The notes under the pieces are model-generated. The model saw only the letters and a program-made list of their open reading frames with translations, made no database searches and was not told the origin of the DNA. A program made the translations under genes and the position numbers. Shown piece after piece: positions 18,345-27,398 of a DNA stretch of 64,000 bases (the stretch's first letter is position 1; every line of letters starts with the position of its first letter). The stretch lies in NCBI RefSeq assembly GCF_000012825.1, contig NC_009614.1, positions 5,084,001 through 5,148,000 on the forward strand, read 5' to 3'. The stretch is from Phocaeicola vulgatus ATCC 8482. Lineage in GTDB: Bacteria > Bacteroidota > Bacteroidia > Bacteroidales > Bacteroidaceae.

Positions 18345-19985
18345 TTATTTGGTCTTAATAATATCTTTCAGCTTTATCGCTTGGAAAGTCATGTGGGCCA
18401 CACTGCTTTCATATAAAATTCCTACTGTTTCCTTGTCAATCATAGTCAAGCAGCTGTATCCCCAACCCCAACCGGCATCCAGCAGCAATTGATTCTCGGG
18501 CAACCAAGTCACCCCACCATCCAGACTTGCTTTGATGGTAATGCTATGACGGTTCTTGGCATCATTCGGATTAGAGAACAAAAGGATGTCTTTACCCAAT
18601 ACATTCTCTTTAGCTTTAACACTAATCAAACTGGCCATACAAACCGGTTCCTGTAAGGCTGTACGTGAAGACTCATGTTCTTTCCATGTTTTACCTAAAT
18701 CTGTAGTTGTAGAAACGGCACGACTGCCACCACGATTATCACGCATATTCAGCATCAGCACTCCCGGTTCCACTTCCGCTACCTGAGATTCAGTTGTATT
18801 AGTGCGTGCCAATGTACTGATATTCCAGGTTTTTCCATGATCCTTACTGTATATAATACCGGCATTAGGAATACGGTCATTGCCAATATACTGGCTGGCA
18901 AAGACCAATGTTCCATCTTCCATAGAGATACCTCTACCGGGACCTTGCAGCAAGAAATACCATGACGGATCTTTCACCTGTTCTGTTATATTCATAGGCT
19001 CCGACCAGGTCTTACCATCATCATCACTTTTCACCATCATTAATTGTGCTGTATGATTACGGTCCATGCCTGTTTGTGAATTCCACCACGCACGCCCATT
19101 TCCCATACCATGTGTCCAGGCAGCGACAATCCAGATAGTTCCTGTCTTCTTATCAACCAAAATGGCCGGATCGCCTACTCCATTCTGTGCTTTAGGCAAC
19201 CCATCATATTCACCAAATGCCATCGGAATGCGCATTTTCTCCCAAGTCTGACCTCCGTCCGTACTTCTGCTCAGACCTATTTCCACATACTCCTGTAAAT
19301 CCGCACTATTATTATAGCGTACATCATATACCCCCAACAAGGTTCCTTTATTTGAAGTGGCCAATCCGGGAATACGATAGGCAGCAGCCCCGTCGTCACC
19401 GGCATGACGCACGCCGATCCCCATATAATGGGTATCCGCCTTACGGGCTATCTTCAAAGGAGCAACCTGTCCGTCAATCTTAGCTTCCACCACTTCTGCC
19501 GACACTTTGGACAAGATAGAAGCAACAGGCTTCATTTGCAGGCTAATCCAAAAATAATTCACTCCCGGAAACAATTTTTGGTCAGCTTTCAATACAACCT
19601 CACGCTTCGGGGCCTTCACTTCCGACTTCAAAACGGAATAAGAAGTATTGGCAGCCAATGTTTTTCCCGGAGTATTATTAGATATATAATCTACCGGAGC
19701 AAAATAAGTCTTTCCCCTCCTCTCCACGCTTTCAGTTCCACCATAATACAGTTTCACAGATTCAATTTCATTCAAATTCACGTCTTTGCCGAAGTCCAAC
19801 TTCACTTCATTCAGCATCTGACTTTGAGTAGCCTCTATACGTAAATGAAACAACTCATTATCCTGCCTTTCAATCAACACAGGAATCCGGGTTTCGCGGA
19901 CAACAACCGTATCTGCCGCCGCACTCAACTTGAAGGGTGCTAATATAAAAACAACAATTAGCAGTAATAAGCTAGGGTTTCTCAT
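18345..19985 (-). CDS. nanH: GH33 exo-sialidase
   Basis: Secreted neuraminidase of 546 residues that releases terminal sialic acid. After a signal peptide (1-23) there is an N-terminal beta-sandwich domain (about 25-185) typical of Bacteroides sialidases. The six-bladed propeller begins with the YRIP arginine motif (AAYRIPGL) and has several Asp-boxes: STDGGQTW, SDDDGKTW, SKDHGKTW, TTDLGKTW and ASLDGGVTW. The nucleophile region with its Tyr/Glu pair lies in the C-terminal third. It is the first enzyme gene after the SusC/SusD pair, but a strong hairpin lies between susD and this gene, so it may also have its own promoter. Confidence 0.95.
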   Translation of the reverse strand: MRNPSLLLLIVVFILAPFKLSAAADTVVVRETRIPVLIERQDNELFHLRIEATQSQMLNEVKLDFGKDVNLNEIESVKLYYGGTESVERRGKTYFAPVDYISNNTPGKTLAANTSYSVLKSEVKAPKREVVLKADQKLFPGVNYFWISLQMKPVASILSKVSAEVVEAKIDGQVAPLKIARKADTHYMGIGVRHAGDDGAAAYRIPGLATSNKGTLLGVYDVRYNNSADLQEYVEIGLSRSTDGGQTWEKMRIPMAFGEYDGLPKAQNGVGDPAILVDKKTGTIWIVAAWTHGMGNGRAWWNSQTGMDRNHTAQLMMVKSDDDGKTWSEPMNITEQVKDPSWYFLLQGPGRGISMEDGTLVFASQYIGNDRIPNAGIIYSKDHGKTWNISTLARTNTTESQVAEVEPGVLMLNMRDNRGGSRAVSTTTDLGKTWKEHESSRTALQEPVCMASLISVKAKENVLGKDILLFSNPNDAKNRHSITIKASLDGGVTWLPENQLLLDAGWGWGYSCLTMIDKETVGILYESSVAHMTFQAIKLKDIIKTK

Positions 19986-20040
19986 AATATTTATAATTTT
20001 ACGGGTGTAAAAATAAAAGTTTTTATTGAAATTAGAAAAT

Positions 20041-20087
20041 AAAAAGACGGTTTCTTTATTAATTTCATAAAGAACACCGTCTTTTTA
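20041..20087 (-). terminator. strong hairpin between susD and the sialidase gene
   Basis: AAAAAGACGGT and ACCGTCTTTTT close a hairpin whose inner part (TTCTTTAT / ATAAAGAA) also pairs, followed on the minus strand by a T-rich tail. It lies in the 132-base gap between the porin genes and the enzyme genes and could terminate or attenuate the transcript. Symmetry means it could also act on plus-strand transcripts. Confidence 0.75.
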
Positions 20088-20117
20088 TGCAATTAAAGAT
20101 TCTTATCCGACAAAAAT

Positions 20118-21620
20118 TTAATAACCAACCGTTTGTTTCAACAATGGATTATTAGTAAGAGCTCCTTGGTTGATAGGCCAAAGCAGACGGGCAGGCTCCG
20201 CCGGAGTATAGTCAAGCACGTACGAATCGCCAAAACGCCTCAAGTCATACCATCGTTTACCTTCCAGCATAAATTCAAACAAACGTTCCTGCAAGACAGC
20301 ATCCGCCGGACGCTTATCGACTTCCTGATTGGGAAACCCCACTGTTGAAGCATCATACGCATCACCAAACGCACGCCGGCGCACCCGGTTTATCTCTGTA
20401 GCCGGATCCTCACCCAAAAGCACTTTCGCCTCAGCCAGCATCAATAGCAAATCCGAATATCTATAAATAGGATAATCATCACATCTCACCCGTGTACTCC
20501 CATTCATAACTCCCCAATACTTATGCGGATACACCCCTACCAATTCCAACTTGCCATTTTCCACCTTATTATATACATCTTTCAATGTAACGTCACGACG
20601 GGTGTCTCCCGGCAGAAACTTCTTGAAGTTTTCCAATTTCACCATCAGGCGCATGATACCGAAATTATTCTCGACCGACGTATTTATCAAAGTACCATCC
20701 GCATTATAGAATTTCCCTAAATAATCAGCCTGTGGAAACAAATCATTATTTCCATTCCACAGATTGTATTCAAACAATTCATTATGAATGGTAAAGATAA
20801 TCTCTTTATTACCTTTATTATCATAAGCAAACACTCCCTGATAAGTATCCATCAAGTCCAGATTGCTACGGCTGATATTATTCTGTATGTCAACCAACGC
20901 ATTCTTTGCTGTCCGGGCATCTCCTTCTCCCCCGTCACGATGGGCACTCCACAGATATACATCCGCTTTCAGCATCAATGTGGCAGCCTTTGACCACAGC
21001 GATTTTTTTTCCTTTATGGTATAATCGGATCCAAAATAACTTAATGAAGATTCTATATCTTTTTTTACCTGCTCAAAGATTTCGGCAGCCGGAGTCGCCG
21101 CCTTTGCCAGTTTACCCACTTCAAAACCCAGGCTAGGCTCTTCCGTAAACACGACATCTCCCCATGAACGATATAGCTGATACATATAGTAAGCACGCAA
21201 TCCATACACCTGTCCCAAATAATAATTCCTGGCACTTTCAGTCAGCACATCCGTATGAAGAGTTCTGCTGATAAACAAGTTCATCTGGTTGATATTCTGA
21301 TACAAATCACCAAACCCGCTGATTCCGGGATTCTCCGCATTCAATGTATTATAAGGAAAACGTTCCATCCCCTGGGTAGCTTCTCCACCGAAAGGAATTC
21401 CCCCAAAGACATCACTTCTTGCCTCACCCAACAAAAACATATTCCACGAATGGCTCCTGAAGCGACTATGCAGTCCAAAAACAAATGAATCAAACTGTTC
21501 CGGAGTTTTCCAGTAATTCAAGTCAGTGATATCGCTCACCGGGTCCATATCCAACGAAGTACATCCACCGGCCAACATAGCCGATGCGGCAAAAGCCAAT
21601 ATTATCTTTTTTATGTTCAT
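20118..21620 (-). CDS. SusD/RagB-like glycan-binding lipoprotein (NanU type)
   Basis: Outer-membrane surface lipoprotein of 500 residues that delivers glycan to the SusC-like porin. It has a lipobox (AMLAGGC, Cys20), then CTSLDMDPVSDITDLNYW, the typical SusD start. TPR-like helices bear YGLRAYYMYQLYRSWGDVVF and, near the C-terminus, the conserved ERLFEFMLEGKRWYDLRRFG of the SusD family. The end is the usual LLWPIN plus short tail. It starts 19 bases after the SusC-like gene on the same strand. In a sialic acid locus the protein corresponds to NanU, which binds free sialic acid or sialoglycans. The specificity is inferred from context only. Confidence 0.92.
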   Translation of the reverse strand: MNIKKIILAFAASAMLAGGCTSLDMDPVSDITDLNYWKTPEQFDSFVFGLHSRFRSHSWNMFLLGEARSDVFGGIPFGGEATQGMERFPYNTLNAENPGISGFGDLYQNINQMNLFISRTLHTDVLTESARNYYLGQVYGLRAYYMYQLYRSWGDVVFTEEPSLGFEVGKLAKAATPAAEIFEQVKKDIESSLSYFGSDYTIKEKKSLWSKAATLMLKADVYLWSAHRDGGEGDARTAKNALVDIQNNISRSNLDLMDTYQGVFAYDNKGNKEIIFTIHNELFEYNLWNGNNDLFPQADYLGKFYNADGTLINTSVENNFGIMRLMVKLENFKKFLPGDTRRDVTLKDVYNKVENGKLELVGVYPHKYWGVMNGSTRVRCDDYPIYRYSDLLLMLAEAKVLLGEDPATEINRVRRRAFGDAYDASTVGFPNQEVDKRPADAVLQERLFEFMLEGKRWYDLRRFGDSYVLDYTPAEPARLLWPINQGALTNNPLLKQTVGY

Positions 21621-21639
21621 ACCTTTTCTTTTTTACACA

Positions 21640-24600
21640 TTAAAATGACAATTGTAAACCAAACAGAACGGTTCTTGGTGTAGGATAGCGTCCATTGTCT
21701 ATACCGCCACGACCATTTGCCTGAATATCCATAACCGGTTCCGGAGAAGTTCCATCATATCCGGTAATATAGAATAAATTCTGCCCCGTAACATACACGG
21801 ACGCATCGGTCAAGAACACCTTATTTATAAGATTCTTCGGGAATTTATAACTCAAGGTTACCTCACGCAGACACAAATAATCCCCCTTTTCATAGAAAGT
21901 AGAGTTATTATTGTTCAGATTCGTTGTACCATTATTGGAACGGGTAATGTTCTTTTTCGCATTCTGGTCGGCCCAATAGAATTTAGGAATACTAGTTTCC
22001 GTATTGTTTTCAGACCACGAATTTCTGACATCCGTAATCAAATTGAACGACCCGTTATACTGCCCCAAGATTCTTGCTTTCAAATCATTGTAAATGGTAT
22101 GACCCACCGCATAGTCAAAACGACCATACAAAGACCAGTTTTTATAGTTCAGCGTGGTAGAAAAACCACCGGTCCATTTCGGATAAATATTACCCACCAC
22201 CTGACGGTCGTATGAATTTATAACATTATCCCCATTCTTGTCATCCCACAGTACATCTCCCGGCTCAATGGGTTTCCATCCCGGTTTACCCGCATATTCG
22301 GCAGCCTTATTCGGCCCATACAGGTTGGCAACCTCATCCACAAAATCACCGGCATGATTTCTCACATCATCCCAGTCACGCAAGATACGCACTTGTTTAT
22401 AAGCAATGATATCACCCAAGCTTTTTCCTTCTTGAATGCCGCCTACCCAAACCAACGAGTTGGATTTTGGATCCCATACCTGCTCACCCCCCTGACGGTT
22501 GTTTACATTCCCGTTAAAAGGCAGCTTCTTCACCATATTCTTCACAAATGAAGTATTAGCGGTGACATCCCACGACCAGCCCTTCCTTGTCAGCAGATTC
22601 ACCTTGGCTTCCAGTTCGAAACCACGGTTGCTGATAGTACCCAGATTCGTTTTGAACGAGGGAAATCCTGTATATTCCGGCAAATTCACATCAGTCAGCA
22701 AATCGGAAGTCGTGCGGTCATAGTAGTCCATAATCATATGAATACGATTATTGAAAAAGCCCAAGTCAAGCCCCAGTTCAAACGTATGGCTCTTTTCCCA
22801 ACGCAATTTACTATTGACCACCCCTGTATTCAAATAACCCAGGTTACCATTATAAGCACCTACCGAACCATATTTACCATATACATCAAAATTACCGATA
22901 CCGTTTACATTACCGTTCAACCCATAACTGATACGCGGTTTAATCAAGGATACTACTTCCGCAAACTTTGAATCTTTAAAGAAAGCTTCCTCATGCACAT
23001 TCCAACCGGCAGATATACCCGGAAAAAATCCCCAACGATTGTCGGACAATTTGGAAATACCGTCATAACGGGCTACCAAGGACACCATATAACGATAATT
23101 ATAATCATAGTTAACACGGGCGAAACCGGAAAGAATGCGATATCCGGTTTTGACAGAAGTAGTATAAGTACGGTTAGTGCCCGCATTTAAAGTAGGTATA
23201 TCATCTGTAGGAGCACCGGAAACACGCGCTTCCAGGTTCTGATACTGATAATCAAAATACTCACCACCTGCCATGGCATTGATATTATGTCCGCTAAAAC
23301 CTTTTTTATATTCCAGAGTCAATGCATGCTGTTGTTGAAAAACTTTTGTATTTGTTTGAGAAGCATTACGATTGGTATTGGAAGCTTGTCCTATCTGTTG
23401 ATATTTCTTTTCAAACAGTTCAAACTGACTATCTGTATAATACATAGAACTGTTTCCATTCAGGAACAATTGCTGCGGAAGGATTTCCAAAGCAAAACCG
23501 ATATTAAACGAAGTCTTACGGTTCGTTGTAGAACGAGTCAGTTTATCTTTCCAATAATAAGGATTACCATCCTGATTACTCCATCCGGCAGCAGGACTTC
23601 CATCCTCATTCCACGGATTCCAAGTGGGAAACATACTCATGGTACGATAGAACAACTCATACTCTCCCGTTTCTCCGTTCCAAGGGCTTTTCAAGTCGTA
23701 AGTCCATAAATCGGGCATCTTGGACCATGAAAAACTACCGCCGGCATTCACTGTCAAAACGGGCAACAACTTGTATGAACCGTTGATAGTCCCGTTCACA
23801 CGCTGATAATTGGTAGAAATTATCTGACCGTCTTCCGAATAATACCCTAAAGATGAGGAAAATGTTCCTTTGTCATTACCTCCCGACAAATTCAGATAAT
23901 GATCTTGTGTAAACGCGGCATTGCGGAAAGTCAGATCATGCAGCTCACCGGCATGGTTTCTAAAAATCAAAGTTTTATCATGGTCCACAGGATCCGCCAT
24001 AGAACGCCATCCTTCATTCAGCAAATGTTTGTTTGCATCTGTCATAAAGGCCAGATCCACTCCGGAGTTAACCCCAAAACCTTTCTGGTTCTCCATACTT
24101 GTACCGCCATTGGTACGCTGCCAACCTAAACGTTGATAATACAAATAGTCACCGGCATCCAAATACTTATACCCTTCACGTGCAAAGTTCACACCCCCTT
24201 TGAACTTATAAGTAATTTGTGTCCTGCCTTCCACCCCCTTCTTGGTTGTCACCAGAATTACGCCGTTATTGGCACGGGCACCATAAATAGCTGTGGAAGC
24301 CGCATCTTTCAGCACCTGTATGGATTCAATATCTGAAGGATTGATATCATCCATAGAACGCACAAGGCCATCCACCACGACCAACGGCCCTTCCAGATTC
24401 TTGTTTATGGAAGCACCACCACGCAAAACGATATTGGGCGAACTACCCGGTTTACCCGAAGTATTTGTCACACGCAATCCGCTGACAGTTCCCTGCAAGG
24501 ATTGGGCCGCATTACTCATAGCTGCATTTTGTAATACTTTATCATCCAACTTTGAAATAGAGTTCGTCATCAACGAACGTTTCTGACTCATTCCATAACC

Positions 24601-24915
24601 GGTCACCACGACCTCATCCAGCATTTCTGCATCTTCTTTTAAAATAACCTTGTAAGTGTTTGGCACTCCCACTACAATTTGTTGTGTTTTGTAACCTATA
24701 TAACTCACATCCAGTTTTGCCCCCACAGGCACTTGGATAGTAAAGTTACCGTCTACATCAGTTATTGTACCATTTGTTGTCCCCACCTCCAGGACACTCG
24801 CTCCGATAACAGGTTCACCGGTGGCATCTACCACTACCCCTGTTATCGTTTTTGTTTGCGCCATCATGTTTATTGCAAAACAGAGGCATACGATAAAAAA
24901 GAGAGCTTTCTTCAT
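21640..24915 (-). CDS. SusC/RagA-like TonB-dependent outer-membrane porin (NanO type)
   Basis: TonB-dependent transporter of 1091 residues and first gene of the locus. A signal peptide (1-19) is followed by a CarboxypepD_reg-like beta-sandwich (TITGVVVDATGEPVIGASV, about 22-100), then the SusC signature DEVVVTGYG near residue 100, the plug domain (VLKDAASTAIYGARANNGVI) and a 22-strand barrel ending in the aromatic terminus GLQLSF. Together with the downstream SusD-like lipoprotein it would import sialic acid or sialylated oligosaccharide across the outer membrane using TonB energy. Names nanO/nanU are used for this pair in related species; here they are assigned from context. Confidence 0.93.
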   Translation of the reverse strand: MKKALFFIVCLCFAINMMAQTKTITGVVVDATGEPVIGASVLEVGTTNGTITDVDGNFTIQVPVGAKLDVSYIGYKTQQIVVGVPNTYKVILKEDAEMLDEVVVTGYGMSQKRSLMTNSISKLDDKVLQNAAMSNAAQSLQGTVSGLRVTNTSGKPGSSPNIVLRGGASINKNLEGPLVVVDGLVRSMDDINPSDIESIQVLKDAASTAIYGARANNGVILVTTKKGVEGRTQITYKFKGGVNFAREGYKYLDAGDYLYYQRLGWQRTNGGTSMENQKGFGVNSGVDLAFMTDANKHLLNEGWRSMADPVDHDKTLIFRNHAGELHDLTFRNAAFTQDHYLNLSGGNDKGTFSSSLGYYSEDGQIISTNYQRVNGTINGSYKLLPVLTVNAGGSFSWSKMPDLWTYDLKSPWNGETGEYELFYRTMSMFPTWNPWNEDGSPAAGWSNQDGNPYYWKDKLTRSTTNRKTSFNIGFALEILPQQLFLNGNSSMYYTDSQFELFEKKYQQIGQASNTNRNASQTNTKVFQQQHALTLEYKKGFSGHNINAMAGGEYFDYQYQNLEARVSGAPTDDIPTLNAGTNRTYTTSVKTGYRILSGFARVNYDYNYRYMVSLVARYDGISKLSDNRWGFFPGISAGWNVHEEAFFKDSKFAEVVSLIKPRISYGLNGNVNGIGNFDVYGKYGSVGAYNGNLGYLNTGVVNSKLRWEKSHTFELGLDLGFFNNRIHMIMDYYDRTTSDLLTDVNLPEYTGFPSFKTNLGTISNRGFELEAKVNLLTRKGWSWDVTANTSFVKNMVKKLPFNGNVNNRQGGEQVWDPKSNSLVWVGGIQEGKSLGDIIAYKQVRILRDWDDVRNHAGDFVDEVANLYGPNKAAEYAGKPGWKPIEPGDVLWDDKNGDNVINSYDRQVVGNIYPKWTGGFSTTLNYKNWSLYGRFDYAVGHTIYNDLKARILGQYNGSFNLITDVRNSWSENNTETSIPKFYWADQNAKKNITRSNNGTTNLNNNNSTFYEKGDYLCLREVTLSYKFPKNLINKVFLTDASVYVTGQNLFYITGYDGTSPEPVMDIQANGRGGIDNGRYPTPRTVLFGLQLSF

Positions 24916-25183
24916 GAATCTCAGATTTGGTTGATAAATTAATGTTTAAATAAAAAAGTTTAATTAAGTGTTAGTTTTAAAACCCCTCAAAAAGAAAATA
25001 ATTTTAAAATCAACAGCGAATATATGCACGTATATTTAGTATATACAAGAAACAAAAGGAACTATATTCTTTATTAGTCTTTGTTTTTTAGAATAAACTA
25101 AATATTAAGGCATATTTTAAAAAGTTACATAAGGGAATAACTCAAAAAAGGAAAAAAGGTTCATACGGAGAAGATATAACAAG
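24916..25183. other. AT-rich leader region of the glycan locus
   Basis: No gene is seen. This gap must hold the promoter of the SusC-led operon, yet no exact TAnnTTTG occurs on the minus strand. That suggests an activator-dependent promoter or a weaker match. A short palindrome at 25019-25036 is the only clear symmetrical sequence. Confidence 0.4.
25019..25036. promoter_or_regulatory. palindrome upstream of the SusC-like gene
   Basis: AATATA TGCACG TATATT: 6 bp perfect arms around a short centre, about 105 bases upstream of the porin start, a plausible operator position. A second AT-rich half-site (TATATAC) follows. Such AT-only arms can occur by chance in this composition. Confidence 0.25.
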
Positions 25184-25217
25184 AAAAAACCTCCTTACAA
25201 TTCTTTGCAAAGAGGTT
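25184..25217 (-). terminator. terminator downstream of tRNA-Arg
   Basis: On the minus strand AACCTC and GAGGTT pair, followed directly by TTTTTT. It lies 10 bases beyond the 3' end of the tRNA gene. Confidence 0.7.
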
Positions 25218-25226
25218 ACTGAATTG

Positions 25227-25298
25227 TACACCCGATGAGAATCGAACTCATATCGTCGGAACCGGAATCCGGTATTCTATCCATTGAACTACGGGTGC
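25227..25298 (-). tRNA. tRNA-Arg (anticodon CCG)
   Basis: Read on the minus strand, the acceptor arm GCACCCG pairs with CGGGTGT (one G-U at the end), followed by discriminator A. The D arm is GTTC/GAAT, the anticodon loop is TTCCGGT with CCG at the centre (codon CGG), and the T arm is ATGAG-TTCGATT-CTCAT. The outermost pair of the anticodon stem (C-A) does not match. CCA is not encoded. Confidence 0.93.
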
Positions 25299-25460
25299 GT
25301 CTGAAACTTGGACGTGCAAAAGTACAAAATATATTGTCTTTATCCTAATAATTTGGGATATTTATCTATCAAAATAATATTTTGCTCATTAATTTAAGTA
25401 TAAAACAATCAATTTGATTATATTTTCGGCTAAACATATAACAATATCACAAATAATTTC

Positions 25461-25468
25461 TATATTTG
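25461..25468 (+). promoter_or_regulatory. -7 element of asnA
   Basis: TATATTTG is an exact TAnnTTTG match ending 32 bases before the asnA ATG, giving a short leader. No clear -33 TTTG precedes it. Confidence 0.5.
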
Positions 25469-25500
25469 CAAGCAATTAAAACAACTAGATCTATTTTACA

Positions 25501-26541
25501 ATGAGTTACCTAATTAAACCAGCTAACTATAAAGCCTTGCTTGATTTAAAACAAACAGAGTTAGGCATTAAGCAAATAAAAGAGTTCTTTCAACAGAACC
25601 TGTCGTCAGAATTACGTCTGCGCCGTGTCACCGCCCCGCTATTTGTATTGAAGGGAATGGGTATCAATGATGACTTGAGCGGAACCGAACGGGCGGTATC
25701 TTTCCCTATTAAAGACTTGGGAGACGCACAGGCCGAAGTTGTCCATTCACTGGCAAAATGGAAAAGGCTGACTTTGGCCGATTACAATATAGAGCCGGGT
25801 TATGGCATCTATACAGACATGAACGCCATCCGGGCTGACGAGGAATTAGGTAATCTCCACTCGCTATATGTAGACCAGTGGGACTGGGAGCGTGTAATTA
25901 CCAAAGAACAACGCACGGTTGATTTCCTGAAACAAATAGTAACCCGTATTTATGCAGCCATGCGCCGCACAGAATATATGGTATGTGAAATGTACCCGCA
26001 GATCAAACCCTTCCTGCCACATGACATTCATTTCATCCACTCGGAAGAGCTTTGCCAGATGTATCCCGACAAGAGTCCGAAAGAACGTGAACATGCCATC
26101 TCACAAAAATACGGTGCGGTATTTATTATAGGTATAGGCTGCAAACTGAGTGACGGTAAAGAACATGACTTGCGCGCACCTGACTATGACGACTATACCA
26201 CAATCAACCCGGAAAACGGACTTCCCGGTCTGAATGGCGACCTGTTAGTTTGGGACAAAGTACTGGACCGTTCCGTCGAACTTTCCTCTATGGGTATCCG
26301 TGTAGACAAAGAAGCGCTGCTCCGCCAACTGACACTCAGCGGACAGGAAAAACGTAAAGAACTGTATTTCCACAAACGCCTGCTAAATGAAACTCTTCCT
26401 TTGTGTATCGGCGGTGGTATAGGACAGTCACGACTCTGTATGCTTTATTTACAGAAAGCCCACATAGGTGAAATCCAAGCCAGTATATGGCCCGAAGATA
26501 TGAGAAAAGAATGCGCCCAACTGGGTATGCAACTTATTTGA
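25501..26541 (+). CDS. asnA: aspartate--ammonia ligase (asparagine synthetase A)
   Basis: Cytoplasmic enzyme of 346 residues that makes asparagine from aspartate, ammonia and ATP. It is related to class II aminoacyl-tRNA synthetases. The N-terminus SYLIKPANYKALLDLKQTE, the segment GSTERAVSF-like GTERAVSFPIK, and the C-terminal GGGIGQSRLCMLYL (motif 3 region) identify AsnA. Length is typical (330-350). It is a single-gene unit: promoter just upstream, hairpin terminator 24 bases after the stop. It is a housekeeping gene and marks the chromosomal backbone. Confidence 0.96.
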   Translation: MSYLIKPANYKALLDLKQTELGIKQIKEFFQQNLSSELRLRRVTAPLFVLKGMGINDDLSGTERAVSFPIKDLGDAQAEVVHSLAKWKRLTLADYNIEPGYGIYTDMNAIRADEELGNLHSLYVDQWDWERVITKEQRTVDFLKQIVTRIYAAMRRTEYMVCEMYPQIKPFLPHDIHFIHSEELCQMYPDKSPKEREHAISQKYGAVFIIGIGCKLSDGKEHDLRAPDYDDYTTINPENGLPGLNGDLLVWDKVLDRSVELSSMGIRVDKEALLRQLTLSGQEKRKELYFHKRLLNETLPLCIGGGIGQSRLCMLYLQKAHIGEIQASIWPEDMRKECAQLGMQLI

Positions 26542-26564
26542 TTATAATCTATCAGCAATGAAAG

Positions 26565-26598
26565 AAGAGGATGATTATAAAAAGTCATCCTCTTTTTA
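26565..26598 (+). terminator. rho-independent terminator after asnA
   Basis: AAGAGGATGA and TCATCCTCTT form a 10 bp stem with a 10-base loop and a T-run follows. Confidence 0.85.
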
Positions 26599-26630
26599 TT
26601 TGTCATTTTTACAAATTACCCCTATCTTTA
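26599..26630 (+). promoter_or_regulatory. promoter of ung
   Basis: TTTG at 26599-26602 and TATCTTTA at 26623-26630 match the Bacteroides -33 and -7 elements with a 20-base spacer (last base of -7 is A instead of G). The ung ATG is 28 bases further on. Confidence 0.5.
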
Positions 26631-26658
26631 ACGCACATTTTATAATAAAAGAAATGCC

Positions 26659-27321
26659 ATGAACGTACAAATAGAAGAAAGCTGGAAACAACATCTGGCA
26701 CCCGAATTTGAAAAAGATTACTTTATCAGACTCACTGAGTTTGTAAGAAGCGAATACCAGACTGCCACTATTTACCCACCGGGCAGATTTATATTCAACG
26801 CCTTCAATCTGTGCCCGTTTGACAAAGTGAAAGTCGTCATTATCGGCCAAGATCCCTACCATGGTCCCGGCCAGGCGCACGGACTCTGCTTCTCTGTTAA
26901 TGACGGAGTACCTTTTCCTCCTTCCCTACAAAATATTTTCAAAGAAATACAAAGCGATTTGGGTGCTCCCATCCCTACTTCAGGCAACCTGACCCGCTGG
27001 GCGAATCAAGGAGTTTTATTACTCAATGCCACACTGACGGTCCGTGCCCACCAGGCAGGCTCTCATCAACGACGGGGCTGGGAGGAATTTACAGATGCCG
27101 CCATCCGTGTACTGGCAGAACAACGTGAAAATATTGTATTCATCTTATGGGGATCTTATGCACAGAAAAAAGGCGCCTTCATAGACCGCAACAAGCACCT
27201 GGTACTGGCTTCCGCACATCCGTCCCCCCTGTCAGCCTATAACGGTTTCTTTGGCAACAAGCACTTCAGCCGTACCAACGAATATTTGCAAGCGCACGGG
27301 CAAACACCGATTGAGTGGTAG
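26659..27321 (+). CDS. ung: uracil-DNA glycosylase, family 1
   Basis: DNA repair enzyme of 220 residues that removes uracil from DNA. It has the family 1 catalytic motif [14 protein letters not shown] (Asp65 is the water-activating residue) and the C-terminal DNA-intercalation motif [13 protein letters not shown] with its catalytic His. The middle part ([10 protein letters not shown]) is also conserved. It has its own promoter and ends at a bidirectional terminator shared with the convergent lptD-like gene. Identification is certain at the family level. Confidence 0.97.
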   Translation: MNVQIEESWKQHLAPEFEKDYFIRLTEFVRSEYQTATIYPPGRFIFNAFNLCPFDKVKVVIIGQDPYHGPGQAHGLCFSVNDGVPFPPSLQNIFKEIQSDLGAPIPTSGNLTRWANQGVLLLNATLTVRAHQAGSHQRRGWEEFTDAAIRVLAEQRENIVFILWGSYAQKKGAFIDRNKHLVLASAHPSPLSAYNGFFGNKHFSRTNEYLQAHGQTPIEW

Positions 27322-27329
27322 ACATAAAT

Positions 27330-27383
27330 AAAAAAATGAGAAATGGTTTCTGATAACAACACGCAACCATTTCTCATTTTTTT
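27330..27383. terminator. bidirectional terminator between ung and the LptD gene
   Basis: AAAAAATGAGAAATGGTT and AACCATTTCTCATTTTTT form an 18 bp stem with A-run and T-run ends, so it can stop both convergent transcripts. Confidence 0.9.
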
Positions 27384-27398
27384 ATTCCCAACTTCTTC

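Noticed and set aside
25019-25036. Palindrome upstream of the porin gene as a defined operator.
   Set aside because: Arms are only A and T and six bases long, so chance occurrence is likely; kept as a low-confidence feature only.
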